Assembly: GCA_964645005.1 (NCBI GenBank)
Contig: CAZXYS010000007.1
Span: 1 to 64,000 of the forward strand
Reading direction: 5' to 3'
From: CAZXYS01 sp964645005
GTDB taxonomy: Bacteria; Bacteroidota; Ignavibacteria; Kapaibacteriales; UBA2268
DNA: 64,000 nt
This document shows positions 35,939 to 44,708 of the stretch, piece by piece. The notes under the pieces are model-generated. The model saw only the letters and a program-made list of their open reading frames with translations. It ran no database searches and was not told where the DNA came from. The translations under genes were made by a program, and so were the position numbers. Each line of letters begins with the position of its first letter. Position 1 is the stretch's first letter.

Positions 35939-36529
35939 CTACTTCCCGTAACATATCTCTTCCACCATCTCGCACCAGATGTGTCCGACGGTGATGTGGC
36001 ATTCCTGGATGCGGGCGGTGTTTTCGCTGGGGATTATGAGAGTGTCGTCGCATTCGGAGGCGATTTTCCCGCCGTCCTTGCCGAGAAGACCGATTGTGTA
36101 AATTTTTTTCTTCTTTGCTTCGAGGACGGCTCTATAAACATTCTCAGAGCTGCCGCTCGTGGATATGGCGATCAAGACATCTTTCTTGTGACCGTATGCC
36201 TCGACTTCGCGGGCGAAGACGTTGTCGAAGCCAATATCATTGCCGCCGGCAGTTAATATCGAAGTATCTACAGTCAGCGCAAGCCCGGGAATCGCAGATC
36301 TTTCGTAAGAGCTGCGCAGCCGGACGACAAGTTCCGCAGCGAGATGCTGGCTGTCCGCTGCGCTGCCGCCGTTGCCGCAGAACATGATCTTGCCGCCGCT
36401 TTTGATTATGTCCGCAAGCTTTTTGCCGATGCGCTCTATGTTTTCGGCATATTCATTCTTGAGTTTATTCTTCAGTTCTATGCTTTCGGAAAACGAATTT
36501 TCGATTTTGTCAAGAAAATTTTTAGCCAT
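35939..36529 (-). CDS. gmhA: Phosphoheptose isomerase (SIS domain)
   Basis: A 196-aa cytoplasmic isomerase converting sedoheptulose 7-phosphate to D-glycero-manno-heptose 7-phosphate, the first step to ADP-heptose for lipopolysaccharide core. The SIS fold is evident: KIMFCGNGGSAADSQHLAAELV near residue 50, DTSILTAGGNDIGF, and LIAISTSGSSENVYRAV. The C-terminal QECHITVGHIWCEMVEE holds the His/Gln pair typical of GmhA zinc and catalytic sites. Length matches the family (~195). It lies 15 bases downstream of engB on the same strand. Confidence 0.93.
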   Translation of the reverse strand: MAKNFLDKIENSFSESIELKNKLKNEYAENIERIGKKLADIIKSGGKIMFCGNGGSAADSQHLAAELVVRLRSSYERSAIPGLALTVDTSILTAGGNDIGFDNVFAREVEAYGHKKDVLIAISTSGSSENVYRAVLEAKKKKIYTIGLLGKDGGKIASECDDTLIIPSENTARIQECHITVGHIWCEMVEEICYGK

Positions 36530-36544
36530 GATTTTACCTTTAGA

Positions 36545-37132
36545 TTATACAAGATTTTTCTTCAGGATTGCGGTTAGATGTTCCCTGCCCATACCGGATA
36601 CCGCCGAATACGGCAGTACCTCGAGCGCATGATTGCAATATTGCAGGACGTGTTCTACCTGCTCTTTGCGCTCGGCGATCAACTTTTTAGAGATCTTATC
36701 GCATTTAGTGAGGATAACGAGAAATTTTCCGCCGGTGGTTTCCATCCATTCCATCAGTGCGAGGTCTTTATCGGTAGGATCGTGGCGGCTGTCCACCAGC
36801 AGGCAGACCAGTCTGAGATTTTCCCTCTTCTCGAAATATTCGAAATTGAGCTTTTTCCACATTTCGCGGTATTTCTTGCCGATAGAAGCATACCCAAAAC
36901 CGGGCAGATCCGCCAGCGACCACTTATTATCGACTATGAAAAAATTGATTTCCCGCGTTTTGCCGGGCGAGGAACTCGTGCGGGCGAGATTTTTCCTGTT
37001 TACGATGCTGTTCAGCAGGGTCGATTTCCCGACATTTGAGCGTCCTGCGAACGCCGCTTCCGGCAGCTTCAAATCGGGGAAATTATCCGGCGATACCGCC
37101 CCTTTTACGAATTCCGCATTGAATACATTCAT
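36545..37132 (-). CDS. engB: Ribosome biogenesis GTPase YihA/YsxC
   Basis: A 195-aa GTPase needed for assembly of the large ribosomal subunit. G1 is GRSNVGKS (residues 30-37), G3 is DLPGFGYA, G4 is TKCDK and G5 is around PYSAVSG. The Ser/Gly-rich switch (SSSPGKTREINFFIV) is characteristic of the YihA subfamily. It heads a short minus-strand unit with gmhA and is divergent from cysS. Confidence 0.95.
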   Translation of the reverse strand: MNVFNAEFVKGAVSPDNFPDLKLPEAAFAGRSNVGKSTLLNSIVNRKNLARTSSSPGKTREINFFIVDNKWSLADLPGFGYASIGKKYREMWKKLNFEYFEKRENLRLVCLLVDSRHDPTDKDLALMEWMETTGGKFLVILTKCDKISKKLIAERKEQVEHVLQYCNHALEVLPYSAVSGMGREHLTAILKKNLV

Positions 37133-37262
37133 ATTAATTCACTAATTTTTTATATTCTTTTTCGTTTAACAAAACAAATATTTCTAAATCTAACATATTT
37201 TCCAATTTGTTTAAAATCTTTTATTAATTTTAACATTTTGAATTGACAAATTTGGGATAAAA

Positions 37263-38732
37263 ATGGAAATTAAACTTCATAATTCGCTGACGAATAAGAC
37301 CGAGACTTTCAAACCTTTGCAGGATAATCTTGTCAGGCTGTATAGCTGCGGACCTACGGTATATAATTTTGCTCATATCGGCAATATGCGGGCATTCTTG
37401 TTTGCCGATCTTTTGCAGCGCGTGCTGCGGGTTGTCGGCGGTTACGATCTGAAATGGGTGATGAACATTACCAATATCGACGATAAGACTATCCGCGACA
37501 GCGCCATCGGCAGCGATAAATGGATGCCCGACATGGGCGAACAAACCGACGATCCGAAGAAGAATCTGCAAATTTTTACTAAATATTATGAAGAATCTTT
37601 TTTGAATGATATATCTACGCTCGGCATTAATGTAAATGACTTTTACGCCCTGCCAAGAGCGACCGAATATATATATTCTATGCAGGATTTGATCCGAAAT
37701 ATTCTAGATAAGGGATTTGGCTATATTTCCGAGGGGTCGGTTTATTTTAATCTTGAAGCATACCGCCACGAGGAACTCTACGGCAAATTGAAGAAGATCG
37801 ATTTTGAAAATTTCAAGTCGGGCGCACGGATAGACGCCGACCAGTACGACCGCGAGCAGGTCAGCGATTTCGTCCTCTGGAAAGCAAAAAAGCCCGGCGA
37901 ACCTTACTGGGAATTCGAAATTAACGGCGAACGCTGCGACGGGCGCCCCGGCTGGCACCTCGAGTGCTCGACTATGGAACATGATATTCTCGGGCTGCCA
38001 TTTGATATCCACACAGGCGGCGTTGACCTGAAATTCCCTCACCATGAGGACGAGATAGCCCAGAGTAAAGCCGGTTACGGCATCGAGCCTACGGTGTTCT
38101 GGCTGCACAATGAATTTTTGCAGATAGAGAGCGAGAAGATGAGCAAATCGCTCGGTAATGTCTTCACTTTGAGGGATTTATTAGCGAAAGATCTGGATCC
38201 GCTGGATATCCGATTTGCCATGCTTTGTTCGCATTACGGATCGACGCTGAATTTCACTTTTGATGGGCTGAAGTCCTCGCACAAAGGGCGTTCCAGGATC
38301 CAGGAATATATCTATCAATTGCATGATGAGAAATATGGCAGTAACGAAGCGAATGTCGACAAATTGAGAAACGACGTCTATTCCCGGCTGGCGAATGATC
38401 TGCATACGCCGAAAGCGCTGGCGTATATCTTTTCATTCATGAATGATCATGAGCCTCATGATTTGACGGAAGGCACGCAGAATGCGCTAATTGATTTCTT
38501 CACCGACATGAATCACATTTTCGGCATCTGGGAAATTGGTCCGAGGAAAGAAGAGGGAGTCAAGATACCCGAAGAAGTTAAAGAAATGGCAGAGAAGCGC
38601 CACCAGAAACGCAAGAACAAGAATTTCGCCGAAGCGGACAGATTGCGCGATGAAATACGGCAGCGCGGCTACGTCATCGAAGATACGAAAGATTCTTATA
38701 AGATAGAGCCTGTCAGCATATATGAAGCATAG
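37263..38732 (+). CDS. cysS: Cysteine-tRNA ligase
   Basis: A 489-aa class I synthetase that charges tRNA-Cys. The HIGH-like signature is HIGN (residues 38-41) after SCGPTVYNFA with the zinc ligand Cys29. Later zinc ligands are in GWHLECSTM and HTGGVDLKFPHHEDEIAQS. KMSKS is at 292-296. The C-terminal helical domain (RHQKRKNKNFAEADRLRDEI) is complete. The gene overlaps the next by 11 bases. Confidence 0.96.
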   Translation: MEIKLHNSLTNKTETFKPLQDNLVRLYSCGPTVYNFAHIGNMRAFLFADLLQRVLRVVGGYDLKWVMNITNIDDKTIRDSAIGSDKWMPDMGEQTDDPKKNLQIFTKYYEESFLNDISTLGINVNDFYALPRATEYIYSMQDLIRNILDKGFGYISEGSVYFNLEAYRHEELYGKLKKIDFENFKSGARIDADQYDREQVSDFVLWKAKKPGEPYWEFEINGERCDGRPGWHLECSTMEHDILGLPFDIHTGGVDLKFPHHEDEIAQSKAGYGIEPTVFWLHNEFLQIESEKMSKSLGNVFTLRDLLAKDLDPLDIRFAMLCSHYGSTLNFTFDGLKSSHKGRSRIQEYIYQLHDEKYGSNEANVDKLRNDVYSRLANDLHTPKALAYIFSFMNDHEPHDLTEGTQNALIDFFTDMNHIFGIWEIGPRKEEGVKIPEEVKEMAEKRHQKRKNKNFAEADRLRDEIRQRGYVIEDTKDSYKIEPVSIYEA

Positions 38733-39615
38733 TTCAAATTATATTTGCGGGATTATCGGCGCCGGGAAGGTTGCTTCGGCGCTGGCTCGTGAACTGAGCA
38801 TAAGACATTTTCTGAAATGGGTTTTAGCCAGAAGCGGCGAATCAGTCAATAGAATCAAGTATAATATAACCGAGGATGTTAATATTATTAGATCCATTGA
38901 TGAAATTACGGATTTACCGAACATCATTATTATAGTCGTCAGCGATAATTCCATAAAGCAAGTGTCAGAACAGTTGTCGAAAATTTTTAAAAAAGATTTA
39001 AAAGATAAATATATTTTACATACCTCGGGTTCAAGGACTATAGATGAGTTGTCCGCCTGCCGGGATGCCGGCGCCAAAACCGCCGCAGCTCATCCATATC
39101 AGACTTTTTATCATCTTACGACTGATATTATCAATGGAGCTGGCTGGGGAATTGAATGCAATGATGAAGACAAAGAATTACTGGGTGAGTTTATTCAAAT
39201 TACCGGAGGGAAACCGCATTTCATCGAAAAAAACAATCCGGCGAAGAAGCAGTTATACCATGCTTCGGCGGTGACAGCCTCGAATTTCTTCAATACGATA
39301 TTTTCACTGGCGGTTAAAACAGCCAGAGATAGCGGTATTGAACCGGCGGAATTCATCCCCCATATCACTTTGACAACTTTCGAAAATAACATCCGCTCGC
39401 TTTACAAAAATGAAAAAATGCCACTTACAGGTCCTTTTGCCCGCGGGGATATTGAATCCGTCCGGCACCATCTGGAGGCTATGAAAGATTCCGAGGAAAT
39501 ATTGAAGCCTTATATTATGCTTAGCAAAGCCACAGTAGAACTCGCCTATTCCGAGGGCTTTATTGATAGAGAGACTTATGAGGGATTTATGGAGTTGTTT
39601 GACAAATACGCTTAA
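38722..39615 (+). CDS. Rossmann-like / DUF2520 domain protein
   Basis: A 297-aa protein with an N-terminal NAD(P)-binding fold (CGIIGAGKVASALARELS) like F420-dependent NADP reductases or ProC. HTSGSRTIDELSACRDAGAKTAAAHPYQTF and a helical dimerisation domain follow, the arrangement of PF10727 plus DUF2520. Substrate unknown, but it is probably a small dehydrogenase. It starts inside the last codons of cysS, so it is translationally coupled. Its stop is 14 bases from the convergent TPR gene. Confidence 0.8.
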   Translation: MKHSSNYICGIIGAGKVASALARELSIRHFLKWVLARSGESVNRIKYNITEDVNIIRSIDEITDLPNIIIIVVSDNSIKQVSEQLSKIFKKDLKDKYILHTSGSRTIDELSACRDAGAKTAAAHPYQTFYHLTTDIINGAGWGIECNDEDKELLGEFIQITGGKPHFIEKNNPAKKQLYHASAVTASNFFNTIFSLAVKTARDSGIEPAEFIPHITLTTFENNIRSLYKNEKMPLTGPFARGDIESVRHHLEAMKDSEEILKPYIMLSKATVELAYSEGFIDRETYEGFMELFDKYA

Positions 39616-39629
39616 TAAAACCGTAAAGA

Positions 39630-40919
39630 TCACTTCACATACAAGGATTCAATAGCTTTATCAAATATCTTCTCATAGTGGCCCCATTGATTGGCAAATG
39701 ACTGGAAATATGCGTAAACAAGTGTCTCACCGCGTGCCATCGCCAGTTCATAGAGTTTCAGCGGATTTTGATCTTTATTGATCTGTATCATTACTTCGTT
39801 AAGTTGGCACATATAGCCGTTCTTTTGAAAGTGCTTCTTTTTATAAATGTCATACGTAACGTAATCTTCCGCATTTTTTAACTGACTGCCAATCCAGAAA
39901 TCCAAAAGATCCTTCGGGGATTTCATGTTAGGAACATACCTTTTCATATTCTTGTTATATGCAAACCTGACTCCTGCTGTATAAGGCTGATTATAATTTT
40001 GTAATTTTTCGAATGATACAATGAATTCATGAGTAAATTCATCATTCTTCCTGATGATGTGCCAGTTTTTAGGCAGCTTTATCTTTATAAGACCTTTGGA
40101 ATCGGAATATTCAACAAAAGTCAATTGATCGACAGGAGTAAATATGTTTCCTGCCATTTCATTCAATTTATCTCTGTCTTTCTGGGCTTTATCCTTCATA
40201 CCAAGCCTGTCATAAGCTACCGCCCTGTTGTTCCGGGCTTCATCATCTTTTGGGTCGAGCTTAAGTGTGCTGGTATAATCCTTAACAGCTTTTCCGTAAT
40301 CTTTCATCTTGAAATATGCATTGGCTCTGTTATAATAGACTTTCTCATGTTTAAGACCAAGTTCCAGAGCCTTGGAAAAATCCCTTACCGCCTCATTGTA
40401 CAGATCCAGCTTGTAGTTCATCCTGCCCTTTTGGAAATAGATTTCAGGATTATTAGGATTGAGTTTGGCTGCTTTCTCGAGATCCTTCCTTGCTTTGGGG
40501 AATGTCCTGATTGAAGAATATGCGCTTGCTCTGTTCAAATAAGCTTCCGCAAAGTTGGGATCAAGTTGAATAGCCTTATCAAAATCGGCAATGGCTTTGT
40601 TAACATCCTCCAGATAGCCGTAACACAGACCACGTGCATTGTAATGATCAGATTTGTCAGGGTTGATTCTTATAGCTTTATTGAAATCATCCAGGGCGTC
40701 TTCGTAATTCTGTGCATACATTTTCGCCATTCCCCTGCTGAAATAGGCATCATCATATTGCGGCTTATGATCTATTGCCTTGGTGAAATATTCTATCGCC
40801 TTATCATAATCACGCAGGCTCATGGCTTCTCGTCCCTTATCCAGCCAAACGTCCGGCTGCGCGAATGCAGCAATTGCAGCAGATAATAATAACAAGAAAA
40901 TTATAGGTCCTATTTTCAT
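39630..40919 (-). CDS. Secreted TPR-repeat protein
   Basis: The ATG at 40919 gives a 429-aa product with a clean signal peptide (MKIGPIIFLLLLSAAIAAFA). An upstream in-frame ATG at 40994 would add 25 charged residues ahead of it and is less likely. At least seven tetratricopeptide repeats (AIEYFTKAIDHKPQYDDAYF, ALDDFNKAIRINPDKSDHYN, AIADFDKAIQLDPNFAEAYL and so on) cover residues ~25-250, and a ~170-residue beta-rich C-terminal domain of unknown fold follows. Probably a periplasmic or surface scaffold for protein complexes. Confidence 0.85.
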   Translation of the reverse strand: MKIGPIIFLLLLSAAIAAFAQPDVWLDKGREAMSLRDYDKAIEYFTKAIDHKPQYDDAYFSRGMAKMYAQNYEDALDDFNKAIRINPDKSDHYNARGLCYGYLEDVNKAIADFDKAIQLDPNFAEAYLNRASAYSSIRTFPKARKDLEKAAKLNPNNPEIYFQKGRMNYKLDLYNEAVRDFSKALELGLKHEKVYYNRANAYFKMKDYGKAVKDYTSTLKLDPKDDEARNNRAVAYDRLGMKDKAQKDRDKLNEMAGNIFTPVDQLTFVEYSDSKGLIKIKLPKNWHIIRKNDEFTHEFIVSFEKLQNYNQPYTAGVRFAYNKNMKRYVPNMKSPKDLLDFWIGSQLKNAEDYVTYDIYKKKHFQKNGYMCQLNEVMIQINKDQNPLKLYELAMARGETLVYAYFQSFANQWGHYEKIFDKAIESLYVK

Positions 40920-41149
40920 GATCAATTTAATACTATTTTTAGGGAGAGCTTTCTCAATCTTGCAATAAAGATCACTTACACCTGATTTTTTCATAATTTA
41001 ATTTCTCTCAATCTTTAAAAAAACTTCTTTGCCTTTATATCTATAACTATAATGACACATAAAAAGAAAAACGTCTTAAAAAAATTTAAATTTTACAGAA
41101 ATTAACCTGTTAAGTCAATTAACATTCACTTTTTTATTTTCATAATATA

Positions 41150-42142
41150 TCATTCATTTATCATTTCCCATATTTTCATTTTCATTTCTTCGAGCCCATC
41201 GTTAGCTACGGAGGAAATCATCATAACCGGAATTTTTGTATCGCCGAAATTGATATTCTTCAATAATTCCTTCCTTGAATCAGTATCCAAAACATCAATT
41301 TTTGAAATACAAATAATGCTTTTCTTAAGTCTCATTTCCGGGTTGTATTTTATAAGTTCATTCTTTAAGACCTCATAATCCCGCTTCGGCTCATCACTCA
41401 TGCAATCAATAAGAAAAACCAGTGCCCGGGTACGCTCCACATGCCTGAGAAACTGAATTCCCAAACCCTTTCCTTGATGAGCTCCTTCTATCAAACCGGG
41501 TATATCAGCAACAGTGAAATTTTTATAATGACCCACACGAACTATTCCGAGATTCGGAACAAGTGTGGTGAACGGATAATCAGCGATTTTGGGTCTGGCT
41601 GCTGAGATTACTGAAATTAAAGTCGATTTGCCGGCATTTGGCAGTCCAACCAATCCTGCATCAGCCAAAAGCTTTAGTTCCAGCAATATCTCCTTTTCTT
41701 CGCCGGGTCTTCCCGGATCGGCATATCGGGGCGCCTGATTAGTAGAAGTTGCGAATTCTGCATTGCCTCTCCCCCCTATTCCTCCTTCAGCCACTACAAA
41801 TTCCTGTTCGTCCTCGGTCAGATCAGCTATCGTTTCACTCGTCCCGGCATCCTTTACGACTGTACCTTTTGGCACTTTGATATAGACAGTTTTACCGCTT
41901 TTGCCTGTTTTTCGGGAGCCTCCCCCCTCATTTCCTTTCTCTGCCTTATAATGTCTTTTGTATTTAAAATCCAGTAGAGTATTCATGTGGGGATTGACTT
42001 TAAGCACGACGTCTCCGCCCTTGCCGCCATTACCTCCGTCAGGTCCTCCTTTCGGGACATATTTTTCTCTGCGGAAACTGATGTGCCCGGGACCGCCATC
42101 CCCCGATCGGACGTATATTTTAGCATGATCAACAAATTTCAT
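41150..42142 (-). CDS. obgE: GTPase ObgE/CgtA
   Basis: A 330-aa GTPase linking 50S assembly to growth and stress. The Gly-rich Obg fold occupies residues 1-157 (YVRSGDGGPGHISFRREKY, GGPDGGNGGKGGDV). G1 is GLPNAGKST (~165-173), switch I ADYPFTTL, G3 DIPGLIEGAHQGKGLG, and G4 is SKID in place of NKxD. The variable C-terminal domain is absent, as in many Bacteroidota. It starts six bases after the acidic unknown gene and is likely cotranscribed with it. Confidence 0.95.
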   Translation of the reverse strand: MKFVDHAKIYVRSGDGGPGHISFRREKYVPKGGPDGGNGGKGGDVVLKVNPHMNTLLDFKYKRHYKAEKGNEGGGSRKTGKSGKTVYIKVPKGTVVKDAGTSETIADLTEDEQEFVVAEGGIGGRGNAEFATSTNQAPRYADPGRPGEEKEILLELKLLADAGLVGLPNAGKSTLISVISAARPKIADYPFTTLVPNLGIVRVGHYKNFTVADIPGLIEGAHQGKGLGIQFLRHVERTRALVFLIDCMSDEPKRDYEVLKNELIKYNPEMRLKKSIICISKIDVLDTDSRKELLKNINFGDTKIPVMMISSVANDGLEEMKMKIWEMINE

Positions 42143-42148
42143 ATTATC

Positions 42149-43648
42149 TTATTTTATAATGTAACGTTTTTTGATCTTTTCTCTAAAATCCTCTGCTATG
42201 CCGGAATTAGGATCTAATGATTTGTTTGCCAGAAGCAGATCTATCTTTCTGGATGCTTCCCTCCATGAGGTAATAGCGCTTATTTCTGTAAGAAAATTCC
42301 AGTATTCTTCTTTATTTTTATTGAAAATTTTCTTTATGAATTTTTTCTCGTACTTTTTATCAATAAATTTATCTACCGGTTCCGGATCATAGTCCTTCTC
42401 TATCATAACTTCGGCATCAACGGTATGCTCCTCTTCCGAAACTAAATTCTGTTCGTTCATTTCCTCTTCAACAGCATTTTCCGGCAAACTACCCTCAAAC
42501 TCAATAAGTTTTTTGCTTTCAACATTATTGAAAGAAGCCATTAATTCTTCATGGTCTCTTTCTAATTCTTTAAAAAATTCCATGTCTTCCGAAGGTTTTT
42601 CATTTTGTTCAATTTGTTGTGAATAATGATATGCCGACTGATCCTGGCTGGTTGAAGTTTCCTCATGAGATGGCTGCTCAGTTTCGCCGATAGATTCCGC
42701 TGAATTATCAGAGCTTCCCTCTATCGGATAAGCTTTCTCTTCGACTATTTCGTCAACATTCTTATCTATGTGTATTTCTATCTCTTCTTGTGTTTGTTCC
42801 GTCTCCGCTTCAATCTGCTCAATCTTATCGAGTTCCGAATCTGCTTTATAAAAATCTTCACTTTTATCAATCTCATCAAGCATTGTATGGACAAAGTCAG
42901 TGAAATCCTGTCTGGTAATGACCTTAATGCCATCATCCCCGTATAATTTTTCCATAGATCTGGCGATTGGTGTTATCCCTTTATCGTCAAGAAAGATGAT
43001 CAAAGCTTCTATAGGCATATTATAGCCGTCGTAGTCCCCGCTTTCATAGAAAAATTCAAATATGGGATTTATCAGATCAACAAAGCCTTCGGGGGTCATT
43101 TCGTAGATCATTTCATTATCAATATTTTCGATGATCCTATGAAATTCAGCTTCACTGACAAGTTTCCTGGGATCTTCATTAAATCCGTTTACATCCGCCC
43201 ACTCTTTGAAACTGCTTATCAAATAATTGAAATCATAAATAAAATTCAACTGCATGAGTATCTCATAAAACGGCTTATAGGTTTCTCCCCTGAATACAAA
43301 CCATTTCAGTGCATTTCTGGGTCTGCACAATATATTTAGTCGTGTTTTAACTGCGGAATCAATGACAGTTTCGAGATTGTTTCCGTCAAATCGGGCATTT
43401 TCTCTAAGCATAGTATCAATTTTATTGAATTCTTCCTGCAGTTCAGGGCTGTCAAATTCAAAATTGGTACTTGCAACACGGTTCATTTGCTCTTTGTAGA
43501 TCCAGCGGTCGACTTCAGCGGAAATATATGTCTTGTAACTAATGTGAATGTCATCATTTTCAAGAATTTGAGGAAGATAAATCCACTCTTCGGAGCCAAT
43601 TTCTTTATAGATTGATTTTTTTACTTTTTCAATAATATCTTCAAACAT
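42149..43648 (-). CDS. Uncharacterised acidic cytoplasmic protein upstream of obgE
   Basis: A 499-aa protein without signal peptide or membrane segment. The N-terminal ~270 residues are helical and contain WIYKEQMNRVASTNFEFDSPE and LCRPRNALKWFVFRGETYKP. A ~130-residue Glu/Gln/Ser-rich linker follows, probably disordered. A basic C-terminal helical block (KKYEKKFIKKIFNKNKEEYWN, TSWREASRKIDLLLANKSLD) ends the protein. I recognise no family. Tight spacing to obgE hints at a role in growth or ribosome-linked control, but this rests on context only. Confidence 0.7.
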   Translation of the reverse strand: MFEDIIEKVKKSIYKEIGSEEWIYLPQILENDDIHISYKTYISAEVDRWIYKEQMNRVASTNFEFDSPELQEEFNKIDTMLRENARFDGNNLETVIDSAVKTRLNILCRPRNALKWFVFRGETYKPFYEILMQLNFIYDFNYLISSFKEWADVNGFNEDPRKLVSEAEFHRIIENIDNEMIYEMTPEGFVDLINPIFEFFYESGDYDGYNMPIEALIIFLDDKGITPIARSMEKLYGDDGIKVITRQDFTDFVHTMLDEIDKSEDFYKADSELDKIEQIEAETEQTQEEIEIHIDKNVDEIVEEKAYPIEGSSDNSAESIGETEQPSHEETSTSQDQSAYHYSQQIEQNEKPSEDMEFFKELERDHEELMASFNNVESKKLIEFEGSLPENAVEEEMNEQNLVSEEEHTVDAEVMIEKDYDPEPVDKFIDKKYEKKFIKKIFNKNKEEYWNFLTEISAITSWREASRKIDLLLANKSLDPNSGIAEDFREKIKKRYIIK

Positions 43649-44020
43649 CTTAAAATATTGATTTATTGATGATATAATTATTTAAAGAGTTGATTTAATA
43701 AATTTCATGAATAATAAATATCCTTTTGAAATAAAGAACAAAATACAAAAAAATCAAAACATATTCCAAATAAGTTACCCTTTTCCACATGTAATATCCA
43801 AACAATATGATGTTTTCATTATTATATGACTAATAAAAAAGAAAAAACAAATATAAGTATTTTGTAAGGAAGATATTATTTATGCTTATTGAAATTGTGT
43901 GTGATAATTAAATAACTATTAATATTTAATCATTCCTAAATATTTAATTCGGTTTAATTATCTAATATTATTATTTTCGGGGAATATTTTAATTATTTTC
44001 AATAATAAAGGGAGATACAT
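43649..44020. other. AT-rich gap with no assigned signal
   Basis: This 372-base divergent gap contains long A/T runs and a direct repeat of AATATTTAAT (about 43919 and 43938). An AGGGAGAT ribosome site lies just before the 44021 gene. No convincing TAnnTTTG box or hairpin was found. Confidence 0.5.
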
Positions 44021-44641
44021 ATGAAAAAGATAATACTATACGTCGCCAGTGCTGCAATACCGATCTTCGCAGCTTTCTCACAGGCAGAAGCTCAACCTAA
44101 GCAGGGTTCGTTCGGGATGTCGGCAGCAATAGCTTTGCCATCAGGAATTATACCGTCTGCCGGTATACCTACCTCAACCTTAAATAACCTGAACATAACT
44201 TACGGACCAACAACAAGCTTTCTATACTTAATTTCAGACAATCTGCAGTTGGAAGGCGGAATAGGTTATGTCAGTGTTGCAACTGATACCGAAGGGGACG
44301 ATCCCGATCCGCTGTCGACAATATCTATCGGTGTACAGGGCAAATATTTTCTTTCTAATGCACCAGCAAGACCATACGCCGGTATAGGATTCAGCTATTC
44401 GAGCCTACCTACGACCGAATCAGCTAATTCAGAGACGACAAGGTCACTGCTTTTAGTTTCAGGTGTTTTCGGGGGGCAGGCATTTTTGAATGATGCAAAA
44501 ACAGCAGCAATGTTCATCCAGGTTGGTCTTGGTTACAACGTATTTTCAACAAGCACTGATATGGACGGCGATAACTCGGATACATCGGTAAGTGTTTTGA
44601 ACCCTGGCGGTTCCGCTTTTGGTTTCAGCATTTATCTTTAA
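44021..44641 (+). CDS. Small outer-membrane beta-barrel-like protein
   Basis: A 206-aa protein with a Sec signal peptide (MKKIILYVASAAIPIFAAFS...AEA). It shows alternating hydrophobic strands such as FGMSAAIALPSGII, LQLEGGIGYVSVA, ISIGVQGKYFL, PYAGIGFSYSS and AAMFIQVGLGYNVF. The final strand (SAFGFSIYL) ends in a hydrophobic/aromatic pattern used by the BAM complex. This fits an eight-stranded OmpA/OmpX-size barrel. Function unknown. Preceded by a good ribosome site and followed by a strong terminator. Confidence 0.7.
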   Translation: MKKIILYVASAAIPIFAAFSQAEAQPKQGSFGMSAAIALPSGIIPSAGIPTSTLNNLNITYGPTTSFLYLISDNLQLEGGIGYVSVATDTEGDDPDPLSTISIGVQGKYFLSNAPARPYAGIGFSYSSLPTTESANSETTRSLLLVSGVFGGQAFLNDAKTAAMFIQVGLGYNVFSTSTDMDGDNSDTSVSVLNPGGSAFGFSIYL

Positions 44642-44651
44642 GCTTTTTATT

Positions 44652-44690
44652 AAAAAAAGGCTGGAGCAAGTTAATGCCCAGCCTTTTTTT
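44652..44690. terminator. Bidirectional rho-independent terminator
   Basis: AAAAAAAGGCTGG (44652-44664), a 13-nt loop and CCAGCCTTTTTTT (44678-44690) form a perfect stem flanked by A- and T-runs. It serves the beta-barrel gene on the plus strand and the T9SS gene on the minus strand. Confidence 0.9.
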
Positions 44691-44708
44691 TCACCTCATG
44701 GTGTAATG